64,000 bases of DNA from assembly GCF_000472905.1 (NCBI RefSeq), contig NZ_AXAR01000007.1, positions 124,001 through 188,000 on the forward strand, given 5' to 3'. Under the pieces are notes generated by a model, which ran no database searches, was not told the DNA's origin, and saw only the letters and a program-made list of their open reading frames with translations. The position numbers were made by a program, and so were the translations under genes. Below, in pieces: positions 8,882-17,551 of this stretch. Position 1 is the first letter of the stretch; every line of letters starts with the position of its first letter. This stretch comes from Alicyclobacillus pomorum DSM 14955 (GTDB lineage: Bacteria; Bacillota; Bacilli; Alicyclobacillales; Alicyclobacillaceae).

Positions 8882-11800
8882 AGCTGGATCTGTCTCGGTG
8901 GTCGGCGGAACAGAGGTTGGCCATAGAAACCCGTGGCCAGAACGTACTGGTATCCGCAGGCGCCGGCTCTGGGAAGACGTCGGTGCTCGTGGAGCGCGTG
9001 GTTCACTGCGTGGTTGGCAGCGACGGAACAGACTTGCAGCGCTTGCTCGTGGTGACGTTTACAGAGGCGGCTGCGGCGGAAATGCGAAAGCGGATCAACG
9101 ACAGGTTGGAGAAGCTGTACCAGCAAGCCCAGAAAGACGGGGACAGCGAAGCCGCACGGCGGCTTTCCCAACAGCTCGCCCAGGTGGAGCAGGCCCAGAT
9201 TTCGACGCTACACAGCTTTTGCATGCAGGTGGTGCGAAACAACTTTCTCTTTCTCGGACTGGAACCTGTGTTTTCGTTGATGGCCGAAGACGACGTTGTC
9301 CTGTTGAAAGCAGAAGTTCTGGAGTCGCTGGTGGAGCAGGTGCTGGCAGGTCCGGAGCGCGATGCGCTGGCCCGCGTGATCACGCGGTTCGCCGGCAGCA
9401 ATCCGCAGCGCTTTTCGAAGCTGGTGTTCCGCCTGCATACGTTCGCCGTCAGCCAGCCGCACCCGCTCGAATGGCTGCAAGGGATGGCCGACCGGTTTGC
9501 GGACGCGGTGGGTGCGGCGCCCGGGGATTTACCGTGGATGCCGCAGTTTCTGGCGTGGGTTCGTCGTCAGGTGGCTGCTTCCATGCGAGATTTCGCTGCG
9601 GCTCGGGACGTTGCCGTCGAGTACGAAGAACTGGCGTCCTACGCGGAAAACCTCGTGCAGTTGGTGAACTTGTGCGAGGCGGGGTACGCTGCATTGGCTA
9701 CCGCCGAAGGCTTGGATACAGCCGCACTGTCGCTGCGCGCTGCACTGGGACTGAAATCACCGCGTGCGAAGGACCATCCCGCCAAGGAACTGGTCACGGG
9801 TAAGCGGACAGCCGGCATCAAGCGGTTGCAAAGCCTGGTCCCCCTCCTGGAACGGGGACTGGCCGCGCTGCACCAAGACGTGATTCATTTGCAACCGGAC
9901 GTGGCCACGCTCGTTCGGTTTGTCAAATCCTTTCACGAGCGCTACCAACAAGCGAAGCGGGAGCGTGGACAACTGGATTTCAACGACCTCGAGCATTACG
10001 CGCTGCAGGCCCTCCAAGATCCGGCGAGCGGCGAAGCGAAGCGGTTGCAGGAGCACTTTGTCGAGGTGTTTGTCGACGAGTACCAGGATACCAGCCCGAT
10101 TCAGGACGCCATCGTGTCCCTCATCACCCGGCCAGAGGGCAATCAGTTTGTGGTCGGCGACGTCAAGCAGAGCATCTACCGTTTCCGCATGGCGGAACCG
10201 AACCTCTTCCTCCACAAGTACGAGACGCTCGGTGACACAGCGCCGGGACGGGTCATTGACCTGTCCGCGAACTATCGGAGCCGTGCCGAAGTTGTGAATG
10301 CCGTCAACTTCCTGTTTGAACAGCTGTTTTCGCTAGACTTTGGCGGCATTGTGTACGACGAGCGCGCCAAAATGCGCGTTGGCGCAACCTATCCAGATGA
10401 TAGCGACGCCAGCCTCGCTGGACCGGTCGAATTTCATTTGATAGCCCGGGATGGCGGAGCGGCAGAATCCGAGGTCGACGCAGAATCCGGGACAGAAGTG
10501 TCGTTGTCGGGGGAGGCGGGCGAAGAGCTGGCGCCGGAGGACCTGTCCGCCATCGAACGGGAAGCGACCGTGATAGCCGGACGGATCCTGGAGTTGATGG
10601 GGCAAGCCCCGAACAGCGTCCACCGCACCGTGTGGGACGCCAAGCTCGGTGCGTATCGACCATTGCAATACAGGGACATTGTCATCTTGCTCCGCTCTGT
10701 GAAGACGCGGATGACACCCGTGCTGGAAGTCTTGCGCAGGTTTGGAATTCCCGCGTACGGTGCGACGTCAACCGGCTTTTACGGGTCTTTGGAGGTCGGT
10801 TGGCTGCTGTCGGCGCTGTCTGCCATCGACAACCCACGGCGCGAACTGGACTTTGCAACGTTGCTGCGCTCGCCCATCGGAGGGTTTCAGGACGAGGACC
10901 TGGCCCGCATCCGCGCCGTACAAAAGAGAAACTTTTTCGACGCCTGGAAGGCGGTTCTTCGCGTATCCTCTGCAGATCTGGCAGCGCGCTGGGAGACGTC
11001 GGAGGCGGCTGCGCGGGCACTCCAGGCAAAGGTGCAGGCGTTCATGCACCGCTTCTCGACGTGGCGATCCAAAGCCCGCAAAGCGTCTACGGAAGATGTG
11101 TTGCGGCAGATCCTGGACGACACCGAGCTGGAACGTTACGTGGCGGGCATGAAGGGTGGAGATGTCCGCCGGGCCAATATTCAGGTCCTGTTGGAAAAGG
11201 CAAGGTCGTTTGACCGCGCATCGACCGACGGTGTGTACGGGTTTGTCAACTTTGCAGCCGCCGCCTTGAAACACGACGTGGATGTGGGCGAAGCCCGTAC
11301 GCTCGGAGAGAATGAAGACGTCGTGCGGGTGATGACCATCCATCAGAGCAAAGGGTTGGAATTCCCGGTGGTGTTTGTTGCGGATTTGGGGAAACAGTTT
11401 TACCGCGATCCGCTCGAGGCCTCGTTCCCGCTGCACCGCGAACTCGGCTTTGGTCCACAATGCGTAGACCCCGAAGGTGACCAAAAATGGCCCACCATCG
11501 CCTCACTGGCGATTGAGGACCTGGAACATACGGAGTTTCTTGCGGAGGAGGCGCGCGTGCTGTACGTGGCGTTGACGCGCGCACGCGAGAAGCTGATCTT
11601 GGTTGGCTCGGCGCGGAATTTAGACAAATTAGTAGATAAGGCCGTGGACAGGGCATCTCCGCAGGAACACACATTGCCGGCAGATGCGTTGCTCGAGGCG
11701 AAGTCATGCCTCGACTGGCTGCTGCCCGCCTTGTGTCGGCACCGCGACGGAGGCGCCATTCGCTCGTTGGCAACGGATGACACAGTGAACGCTCGAGTCG

Positions 11801-12747
11801 TCGGGCCATATTGGGATCATCCCGCTCGGTTTCATGTGCAGTTGTGGGATGTACCGATGCATCCACGCGTCTCCCTCGGAGAAGTGGAAGCGGCAGCCAC
11901 AACGACGAAGGACAAGCTGCGCTGGACCGCTCGAACGGTGGATGACGTTCTTCGCTTTCTCGACAACGAATCGAGATCCGTCTCGGAAGCGGCGGATTGG
12001 GTGCTGACGTCAGAAGACGACGCGTCCCCTGAGATGGTGGTACCAGGGAAAGTCTCTGCCACAGACTTGCGCCGATTGTGGGTCGCCAAACAGGTGAAAG
12101 GTCGGAAATCCAAACCCCTCTTCCAAGGTGCGGCCGAGCGCATGTTGGAGGACCCAAGGTTTGTACAGGAGGTAGCGTCGCCCAGGGAAAGCGGCATTGC
12201 CTTCCACGCCGTCATGCAATATCTCGATTTCTCGACCGCACCGGACGTCGGCGCAGTGACGGAGGCCATCGATGCTTTGGTAAGAACCGGGAGGTTGCAT
12301 GCAGACGTCGCGGCGGCCGTTCATGTGGAAGACGTGGTGGCGTTTCTTGCGTCTCCCATCGGTCAGCGACTGGCCCGTGCGAAGCGTGTGATGCGCGAGC
12401 AACCGTTCTTTCAGCGTCTGGACACGCCCGCAGCGAAGAGGTCCAGAGCAACGGATAACGATGTCACTTCCTTTGCCGTTGCGCAAGGTGTCATTGACTG
12501 CCTGGCACAGGACGACCAAGGCTGGATACTCGTGGATTACAAGACGGACAACATCGGTCCTGAGCTTGCCGACGCGAAAGCGGAAGAATACGCAGCACAG
12601 GTGGCGGTGTACCTGGATGCAGCTTCCGCGTTGACGAAGGGTGAGCCGATTTCCGCATATCTCTACTTCGTGCGTCCGAGAGTGTTTGTGGAAATGGGAC
12701 GTATGAATCTGTCCGTGCTGTTTGAGTCCTACCCAGAGCCGAAGTGA
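8878..12747 (+). CDS. addA: ATP-dependent helicase/nuclease subunit A (AddA)
   Basis: Motor and nuclease subunit of AddAB. UvrD/Rep-type helicase motifs are in order: Walker A SAGAGSGKTS near residue 25, motif II VDEYQDTSP near residue 400, GDVKQSIYRFR, and motif VI VALTRAREKL. The C-terminal RecB-like nuclease contains DYKTDNI near residue 1220. The start is TTG, embedded in TTGA with the addB stop and preceded by GAAGGAGGAG, which argues for translational coupling and equal subunit supply. 1289 residues, within the family range. A strong terminator follows after about 70 bases, closing the four-gene operon. Confidence 0.95.
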   Translation: MKLDLSRWSAEQRLAIETRGQNVLVSAGAGSGKTSVLVERVVHCVVGSDGTDLQRLLVVTFTEAAAAEMRKRINDRLEKLYQQAQKDGDSEAARRLSQQLAQVEQAQISTLHSFCMQVVRNNFLFLGLEPVFSLMAEDDVVLLKAEVLESLVEQVLAGPERDALARVITRFAGSNPQRFSKLVFRLHTFAVSQPHPLEWLQGMADRFADAVGAAPGDLPWMPQFLAWVRRQVAASMRDFAAARDVAVEYEELASYAENLVQLVNLCEAGYAALATAEGLDTAALSLRAALGLKSPRAKDHPAKELVTGKRTAGIKRLQSLVPLLERGLAALHQDVIHLQPDVATLVRFVKSFHERYQQAKRERGQLDFNDLEHYALQALQDPASGEAKRLQEHFVEVFVDEYQDTSPIQDAIVSLITRPEGNQFVVGDVKQSIYRFRMAEPNLFLHKYETLGDTAPGRVIDLSANYRSRAEVVNAVNFLFEQLFSLDFGGIVYDERAKMRVGATYPDDSDASLAGPVEFHLIARDGGAAESEVDAESGTEVSLSGEAGEELAPEDLSAIEREATVIAGRILELMGQAPNSVHRTVWDAKLGAYRPLQYRDIVILLRSVKTRMTPVLEVLRRFGIPAYGATSTGFYGSLEVGWLLSALSAIDNPRRELDFATLLRSPIGGFQDEDLARIRAVQKRNFFDAWKAVLRVSSADLAARWETSEAAARALQAKVQAFMHRFSTWRSKARKASTEDVLRQILDDTELERYVAGMKGGDVRRANIQVLLEKARSFDRASTDGVYGFVNFAAAALKHDVDVGEARTLGENEDVVRVMTIHQSKGLEFPVVFVADLGKQFYRDPLEASFPLHRELGFGPQCVDPEGDQKWPTIASLAIEDLEHTEFLAEEARVLYVALTRAREKLILVGSARNLDKLVDKAVDRASPQEHTLPADALLEAKSCLDWLLPALCRHRDGGAIRSLATDDTVNARVVGPYWDHPARFHVQLWDVPMHPRVSLGEVEAAATTTKDKLRWTARTVDDVLRFLDNESRSVSEAADWVLTSEDDASPEMVVPGKVSATDLRRLWVAKQVKGRKSKPLFQGAAERMLEDPRFVQEVASPRESGIAFHAVMQYLDFSTAPDVGAVTEAIDALVRTGRLHADVAAAVHVEDVVAFLASPIGQRLARAKRVMREQPFFQRLDTPAAKRSRATDNDVTSFAVAQGVIDCLAQDDQGWILVDYKTDNIGPELADAKAEEYAAQVAVYLDAASALTKGEPISAYLYFVRPRVFVEMGRMNLSVLFESYPEPK

Positions 12748-12820
12748 GACGTGTCCCGTTTGACCAAGGCTGCTGAGAGTGGGAACGAGGCGGGCGCCAC
12801 ACTTGACCAAGTTTAAATCG

Positions 12821-12857
12821 AAAAACTCCCTTCTGCATGCAAGGGAGTTTTTCTCTT
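12821..12857 (+). terminator. Rho-independent terminator after addA
   Basis: A perfect 12-base stem (AAAAACTCCCTT at 12821-12832 with its complement at 12841-12852), loop of 8, ending in a T-rich run. Confidence 0.9.
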
Positions 12858-12915
12858 CACTCTATTTGTCCAGTGGATAAGCAGCTCCGTGGCTCAACCA
12901 CACCTGTTCAGAATA

Positions 12916-12945
12916 TTGACAGAATCGTATGAAACCGCATACAAT
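12916..12945 (+). promoter_or_regulatory. Sigma-A promoter of the tetR-paaABCD operon
   Basis: TTGACA at 12916-12921 and TACAAT at 12940-12945 with an 18-base spacer. Both hexamers are at or one base from consensus. Confidence 0.75.
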
Positions 12946-12948
12946 GTT

Positions 12949-12966
12949 ACCAAGCAAGCGCTTGGT
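12949..12966. promoter_or_regulatory. Palindromic operator, probably for the adjacent TetR protein
   Basis: Perfect inverted repeat ACCAAGC-AAGC-GCTTGGT placed three bases after the -10 box, so it covers the transcription start. A bound repressor would block initiation. It lies just upstream of the tetR ribosome site, which fits autoregulation of the regulator and control of the paa genes behind it. Confidence 0.65.
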
Positions 12967-12980
12967 TTGGAGGCTGGGAC

Positions 12981-13610
12981 ATGGCCGAACGCAACCGTCG
13001 CGAGCAGATATTACAGGCGGCGAAAGCACTGTTTAAAGAAAAAGGCTATCACGGCACAACCATCCGCGACATTGCGGAACAAAGTGGAGTGCTGTCGGGA
13101 AGCTTGTACGCACATATCAAAACCAAGGAAGATTTGCTGTTCGAGATAACCAACGAAGTCGCGGATCACTTTGTTCAGCGTTTGGAGAAGGTTGTGGCAT
13201 CACAAAGGACACCGCCGGACAAGTTCCGCGCCGCGTTGGCAGTCCACATTCAGGTGGTGGCGGAACACCTCGACGCGGCTTCCGTGTTCTCACATGAATG
13301 GAAAGCGCTTTCGTACGAACGGCGCGCCATCATCCAGGAGAAACGCGACCAGTACGAGGCACTCTGGGCGCGCATTCTCGAGGAAGGTGTCAACTCGGGG
13401 CACTTTTACCCCGAACACCTGCGGTTTTCGCGAATTGTGACCTTGTCGGTGGCCAACTGGCTGTATCAGTGGTTCCAACCGGGTGGGAAGCTTTCCGCCA
13501 AGCAAGTCGCTGACGAACTTGCGACGGTGCTTCTACGCGGTGTGCAGATGAGCGCATCACCGGCATCGGACAGCACGAAACCAGGATCGGTGCGAGAGGA
13601 GGAAACGTAA
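12981..13610 (+). CDS. TetR family regulator, probable repressor of paa genes
   Basis: 209-residue TetR/AcrR repressor. The N-terminal helix-turn-helix is clear: REQILQAAKALFKEKGYHGT, then TIRDIAEQSGVLSGSLYAHI and KTKEDLL. The remaining helical ligand domain is of the kind that binds acyl-CoA in related regulators. ATG at 12981 follows TTTGGAGG. Its stop shares one base with the paaA start, so it is the first gene of the paa operon. Known PaaR proteins are TetR members that respond to phenylacetyl-CoA; that this is one is inferred from position only, and a fatty-acyl-CoA responsive type is also possible. Confidence 0.85.
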   Translation: MAERNRREQILQAAKALFKEKGYHGTTIRDIAEQSGVLSGSLYAHIKTKEDLLFEITNEVADHFVQRLEKVVASQRTPPDKFRAALAVHIQVVAEHLDAASVFSHEWKALSYERRAIIQEKRDQYEALWARILEEGVNSGHFYPEHLRFSRIVTLSVANWLYQWFQPGGKLSAKQVADELATVLLRGVQMSASPASDSTKPGSVREEET

Positions 13611-14551
13611 TGGATTCGGAACGGTTGCACGAGCAGTTTATGGAACGAATTCGACGCGGTGAGAAGATTGAGGCGACAGATTGGATGCCGGACGACTACC
13701 GCAAGTTGTTGCTCAAGTTCATTCAGATGCACGGTGTCAGCGAAATCATGGGTGCCTTCCCCGAGAAGGAGTGGGTTCCGAAGGCGCCGACGCTCCGCCG
13801 CAAATTGGGGATTATGTCAAAAGTGCAGGACGAAATGGGGCACGGTCAACTATTGCTCCGCGTCGCGGAAGAGCTGGGTGCTCCGCTGGGCGTGACGCGT
13901 GAACAGCTGATTACGGATATCTTCACCGGCCGAACCAAATTTCACAACGTGTTCCACATGGCATCGCCGACGTGGGCGGACGCCGGTGTCATCGGGTGGT
14001 TGGTGGATGGTGCTGCCATCGTCTCACAAGCAGCATTGCTGGATACCTCGTACGCACCGTACGCACGCGTGCTGAAGCGCATCTGCGCGGAAGAGAGCTT
14101 CCATATGCAACACGGCGAATCCATTATCTTGTCGCTGGCAGAAGGAACCCAGGCACAGCGGCAAATGCTACAGGACGCGCTGAACCGGTGGTGGGACTCG
14201 CTCATCTTCTTCTTTGGTCCGCCGGAAATTTCGGAATCGGCACGGCGCATGATGGAGTACCGGATTCGGGAGAAGACCAACGAAGAGCTGCGGCAGAAAT
14301 TTTTGTCGCGGTATGTACCACGCATCCGCTCGCTCGGTTTGACGGTTCCAGATCCGAACCTCCACTTCGATGAATCCACGGGCAAGTGGGTGTATACGCA
14401 GCCGGATTGGGAAAAGTTCGGACGAATGGTGCGCGACAACACGGGACCGAAGTCGCAGGAGAGAATTGCGCTGCGCAGGCAAGCGCACGAGGGCCAAGCG
14501 TGGGTGCGGGAAGCGATGACAAGGTCCACTGCCGTTCCAGTGGGTGTGTGA
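13610..14551 (+). CDS. paaA: Phenylacetyl-CoA epoxidase catalytic subunit PaaA
   Basis: Ferritin-like diiron subunit of the multicomponent oxygenase that converts phenylacetyl-CoA to its ring 1,2-epoxide. Two diiron motifs of the ExxH kind are visible: DEMGHGQ near residue 75 and AEESFHMQHGE near residue 165. 313 residues, the usual length. ATG overlaps the tetR stop by one base and is preceded by GAGAGGAGG. Genes for PaaB, PaaC and PaaD follow with short spacing or overlaps. The electron-transfer reductase PaaE is not in the cluster. Confidence 0.93.
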   Translation: MDSERLHEQFMERIRRGEKIEATDWMPDDYRKLLLKFIQMHGVSEIMGAFPEKEWVPKAPTLRRKLGIMSKVQDEMGHGQLLLRVAEELGAPLGVTREQLITDIFTGRTKFHNVFHMASPTWADAGVIGWLVDGAAIVSQAALLDTSYAPYARVLKRICAEESFHMQHGESIILSLAEGTQAQRQMLQDALNRWWDSLIFFFGPPEISESARRMMEYRIREKTNEELRQKFLSRYVPRIRSLGLTVPDPNLHFDESTGKWVYTQPDWEKFGRMVRDNTGPKSQERIALRRQAHEGQAWVREAMTRSTAVPVGV

Positions 14552-14564
14552 GGAGGGACGCTTG

Positions 14565-14918
14565 ATGCAACTCAAAGAAGCAGAGGGACTCTATCATCCC
14601 TACGAAGTTTTTGTTCAGTACGACCACTTGGCACACCATCAACATGTGGGTAGTGTTCTGGCTGCATCACCGGACATCGCTCTCCAACTGGCGCGCGAAA
14701 ACTTTCTTCGACGCGACAAGGCGGTCAACATCTGGGTGGTTCGCAAGGACCACATTCACGCGACACCGTACGACGTGCCCGAGTTTTTCGCCAACGAGTT
14801 TGACAAGGACTATCGCCGCGTCGATGGATACGCTGACAACGCACGGCGCTGGAAGGCGTTCAAACAGAAGGCTTTGCATATCGAGGACATTGTGAACGAT
14901 TTGGAGAAGGGAGGTTGA
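14565..14918 (+). CDS. paaB: Phenylacetyl-CoA epoxidase subunit PaaB
   Basis: Small non-catalytic subunit of the epoxidase that bridges PaaA-PaaC units in other bacteria. The protein begins MQLKEAEGLYHPYEVFVQYD and has the family pattern HVGSVLAASPDIALQLARENFLRR followed by IWVVRKDHI. I start it at the ATG at 14565, behind GAGGAGGG, rather than at an in-frame GTG inside paaA; it is then 117 residues. The stop overlaps a TTG in the paaC leader. Confidence 0.9.
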   Translation: MQLKEAEGLYHPYEVFVQYDHLAHHQHVGSVLAASPDIALQLARENFLRRDKAVNIWVVRKDHIHATPYDVPEFFANEFDKDYRRVDGYADNARRWKAFKQKALHIEDIVNDLEKGG

Positions 14919-14926
14919 CAGTCCCG

Positions 14927-15715
14927 ATGGTGATGGAGAATGTGCAAGCGGTGATTTCAAATCCAGAAGTGCTCACGGCACTGAAAGACCTCTTATACCA
15001 ACTGGCGGATGACGACCTGGTCATCGGCCACAGGGCGTCCGAATGGCTGGGCCTGGCGCCGGAGATTGAGGAGGACGTGGCGTTCAGTTCCATCTCGCAA
15101 GACGAAGTCGGGCATGCGGTGTTCTATTACAACTTGTTGGCGGAACTCGGAGAGGATGTGGCGGATAAACTTGCGTTTGAGCGGTCGCCGCACGCGCGTC
15201 GGAATGCCGTCATGCTGGAGCGAGAGAATGGAGATTGGGCGCATACGATTGTTCGCCACTGGTTCTACGACAGCTTCGAAGATCTCCGGTTGCAAGCACT
15301 GGAGACATCGGCGTACGTTCCACTTCGACAGGGTGCCGTCAAAATCCGCAGGGAAGAGTTTTACCACAACCTGCACCACGACCTGTGGTTCAGGCGACTC
15401 ATCCGTGCGGGGGGAGAAGCGCGCCATCGGATGGAGGCGGCCATTGCACAGTTGTGGAGCGATGTGCCAAGTTTGTTTGATCTCGGTCCACATGCGGACA
15501 TGTTGCGGGAATCGGGTATCCTGCCGGTTACGTCGGTAGAGCTGCAGAAGGCATGGCGCGACAAGGTAGCGGGTGTGATGCGTGAGCTGGATGTTCAGGT
15601 GCCCACCCAGTGGTGCGATGCATCCGATGGACGCCGACGGCACACGGATGCCCTCAGCGAGTTGTTGCAGACCATGGGTGAAGTGTACTTCATCGACAAA
15701 GCTGCGGTGTGGTGA
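14927..15715 (+). CDS. paaC: Phenylacetyl-CoA epoxidase structural subunit PaaC
   Basis: Ferritin-fold partner that forms the heterodimer with PaaA. Visible features are DDDLVIGHRASEWLG near the N-terminus, SISQDEVGHAVFYYNLLAELG, and REEFYHNLHHDLWFRRL. The start is uncertain: ATG 14927 stands 12 to 13 bases after GGGAGG, while a TTG at 14915 is too close to it but would give coupling with the paaB stop. About 262 residues, as expected. Stop is 30 bases before the paaD start. Confidence 0.9.
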   Translation: MVMENVQAVISNPEVLTALKDLLYQLADDDLVIGHRASEWLGLAPEIEEDVAFSSISQDEVGHAVFYYNLLAELGEDVADKLAFERSPHARRNAVMLERENGDWAHTIVRHWFYDSFEDLRLQALETSAYVPLRQGAVKIRREEFYHNLHHDLWFRRLIRAGGEARHRMEAAIAQLWSDVPSLFDLGPHADMLRESGILPVTSVELQKAWRDKVAGVMRELDVQVPTQWCDASDGRRRHTDALSELLQTMGEVYFIDKAAVW

Positions 15716-15745
15716 GTGCATGTGAGCCGGGAAGGAGGGGGCTGT

Positions 15746-16255
15746 ATGGCCACTGAAGAACAGGACGTGACGACCCGTGACCTGGAGTTGGAAAGTGCGG
15801 TGCGCGATGCACTGCAAACCGTATACGATCCGGAACTGCCCACCCTCACAGTGCTCGACCTAGGCATGGTTCGCGACGTGCGCTGCCAAGACGGCACAGT
15901 CGAAGTATCCATGATGCCGACGTTTGTCGGGTGTCCCGCGATTCCCATGCTGCGCAAAAATGTGGAGCAGGCCCTCATGCAAGTACCTGGTGTGGAGCGG
16001 GTCTCGGTCCAATTCGTGTTCGACGAGACGTGGACGACAGAACGCATCAGTGAAGAGGGAAAACGCAAGTTGCAGGCGTTTGGGATTGCTCCCCCGGCCT
16101 GTTCCTTGTTACAGATGAAGCAGTTGACGGCGGATTGTCCATATTGTGGGTCTAACAACACCAGGCTCGACAACCTGTTTGGGCCAACGGCGTGCCGCTC
16201 GGTGTTCTTCTGCAACCATTGCAAGCAACCGTTTGAAGCGATGAAACCCGTATGA
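15746..16255 (+). CDS. paaD: PaaD, Fe-S/metal cluster maturation factor of the epoxidase
   Basis: MIP18/DUF59-family protein needed for an active PaaABC epoxidase. The N-terminal domain has VYDPELPTLTVLDLGMVRDV and PTFVGCPAIPML, containing the conserved Cys. The C-terminus has a zinc-ribbon-like pair, CPYC and CNHC, with a Cys between them, as in PaaD and unlike shorter SufT. ATG 15746 is chosen because of the strong GAAGGAGGGG just before it; an upstream in-frame GTG lacks a site. 169 residues. Last gene before a terminator shared with galU. Confidence 0.9.
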   Translation: MATEEQDVTTRDLELESAVRDALQTVYDPELPTLTVLDLGMVRDVRCQDGTVEVSMMPTFVGCPAIPMLRKNVEQALMQVPGVERVSVQFVFDETWTTERISEEGKRKLQAFGIAPPACSLLQMKQLTADCPYCGSNNTRLDNLFGPTACRSVFFCNHCKQPFEAMKPV

Positions 16256-16271
16256 TGCGCATCCGAAATGG

Positions 16272-16303
16272 AACGAGTGAGGCGCATGGCCTCACCCGTT
16301 TTG
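16272..16303. terminator. Bidirectional terminator between paaD and galU
   Basis: Stem GTGAGGC (16277-16283) with GCCTCAC (16289-16295), extended past one mismatch to AACG/CGTT, ending in TTTT on the plus strand. It sits between two convergent genes and can serve both. Confidence 0.65.
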
Positions 16304-16306
16304 CTG

Positions 16307-17209
16307 TTAGCGGGTGGACGCCTTTGCCTGTAATGCCAGCATCGCGCGCTCATCGCTGCTGATTTGGCGGAGTACCGCTTCTGCTAACTGCGGATCTGCC
16401 ATCGCAAAGGAGATGTTCGCGTTCAGCCAGCCCTTGAGGTTCCCAATGTCGTGCCGGATGCCTTCGAATTGATACGCCTGAAGCTTCCCGGCCACAGCAA
16501 ACTTTTGAATGGCGTCTGTCAATTGCAATTCACCGCCGTGGCCAATGGGCGTATTCTCCAATGCCTCGAAGATTTCAGGCGGAAGTATGTAGCGACCGAG
16601 TACAGCCAGCGTTGACGGCGCTTTTGCCGGGGTTGGCTTTTCCACGATGTTCCGGATCTCCAACGTTCCATTTGTGGAAGTAGAAACGGGCTCGACAATG
16701 CCGTACTTGGACACATCTGCCTCTGGTACGCGCTGTACACCAACCAAGACTTTGGATTCGTCCGTGTATTGGCGCATCAGTTGTTGCGTCACCGGAGTCG
16801 AGGATTGAATGATGTCGTCGCCGAGCAAGACAGCGAATGGCTCGTTCCCCACGAACGACTTTGCGCAGAGGATGGCGTGTCCCAGACCAAGGGGGCTCTT
16901 CTGCCGTACGTAGTGAATGTCCACCAAGTCGGAGATGGCTTTGACCTCCGTCAACATGGATGCCTTGCGGCTTTGCTCCAAGTGAAACTCGAGTTCTGGC
17001 GACCGGTCAAAGTGGTCTTCAATCGCTTTTTTCGTCCGACCTGTAATAATCAGAATTTCCTCGATTCCAGCGTATACCGCTTCTTCTACGATATATTGAA
17101 TGCATGGTTTGTTTAGAATGGGCAGCATTTCTTTGGGGACTGCTTTGGTCGCAGGCAACATGCGCGTGCCGAACCCTGCTGCCGGAATTACCGCTTTGCG
17201 GACTTTCAA
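16307..17209 (-). CDS. galU: UTP--glucose-1-phosphate uridylyltransferase
   Basis: Makes UDP-glucose from UTP and glucose-1-phosphate for wall polymers and exopolysaccharide. The N-terminus KAVIPAAGFGTRMLPATKAVPKEML is the nucleotidyltransferase signature of GalU/GtaB, followed by KPCIQYIVEEA and, later, LLGDDII. The start taken is TTG at 17209, which stands seven bases after AAGG; a GTG at 17218 overlaps that site and is less likely. About 300 residues, normal for GtaB. Monocistronic, facing paaD across a shared terminator. A cluster of palindromes lies 50-85 bases upstream. Confidence 0.93.
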   Translation of the reverse strand: MKVRKAVIPAAGFGTRMLPATKAVPKEMLPILNKPCIQYIVEEAVYAGIEEILIITGRTKKAIEDHFDRSPELEFHLEQSRKASMLTEVKAISDLVDIHYVRQKSPLGLGHAILCAKSFVGNEPFAVLLGDDIIQSSTPVTQQLMRQYTDESKVLVGVQRVPEADVSKYGIVEPVSTSTNGTLEIRNIVEKPTPAKAPSTLAVLGRYILPPEIFEALENTPIGHGGELQLTDAIQKFAVAGKLQAYQFEGIRHDIGNLKGWLNANISFAMADPQLAEAVLRQISSDERAMLALQAKASTR

Positions 17210-17259
17210 TAGAAACACCTTCTCAGACGTAATGGATTGTCAGTTTCAGTTCCACTTCA

Positions 17260-17293
17260 GCATTTTGCACTTGCAAGGTGCATTTTGCAAAAT
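17260..17293. repeat. Nested palindromes and direct repeats upstream of galU
   Basis: GCATTTTGCA occurs at 17260-17269 and 17280-17289 (20-base period). Between and over them lie the inverted repeat TGCAC-TTGCAAG-GTGCA (17266-17282) and the perfect palindrome ATTTTGCAAAAT (17282-17293). The rest of the 342-base gap between galU and the divergent MFS gene shows the decamer ACTGTACAGT (17366-17375) and nothing else I can name. Confidence 0.5.
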
Positions 17294-17551
17294 ACAAGCG
17301 ACACCTCGTCCTCGCTGAACCACGGCCAAGAATCGTTGCAACGCACCAGCTTGCAAAAGACGTTCACTGTACAGTATACACCGGAATTGGGACATGTGGT
17401 AACACGCCCACGGGAATGGGCGAATGTCGGGCAGAGTGCGTCGTAAGCCATGGTTTCGAGTCATTTTGAAGGAATTCACGCCAAATTACCGATTCCTTCG
17501 AAGGTCGAAATAGCATACAATCTGTGCATACACAAGATGAGGGGGTTTGCG

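Noticed and set aside
8766-9803. 345-codon plus-strand frame across the addB-addA junction
   Set aside because: Gly/Arg-rich translation in the wrong frame of two well-supported genes.
11246-12157. Antisense open frame of 303 codons opposite addA
   Set aside because: Same Arg/Pro-rich shadow composition; addA motifs are on the other strand.
17220-17479. Several short frames (60-77 codons) in the gap between galU and the MFS gene
   Set aside because: They overlap each other on both strands, lack ribosome sites and contain the palindromic region.
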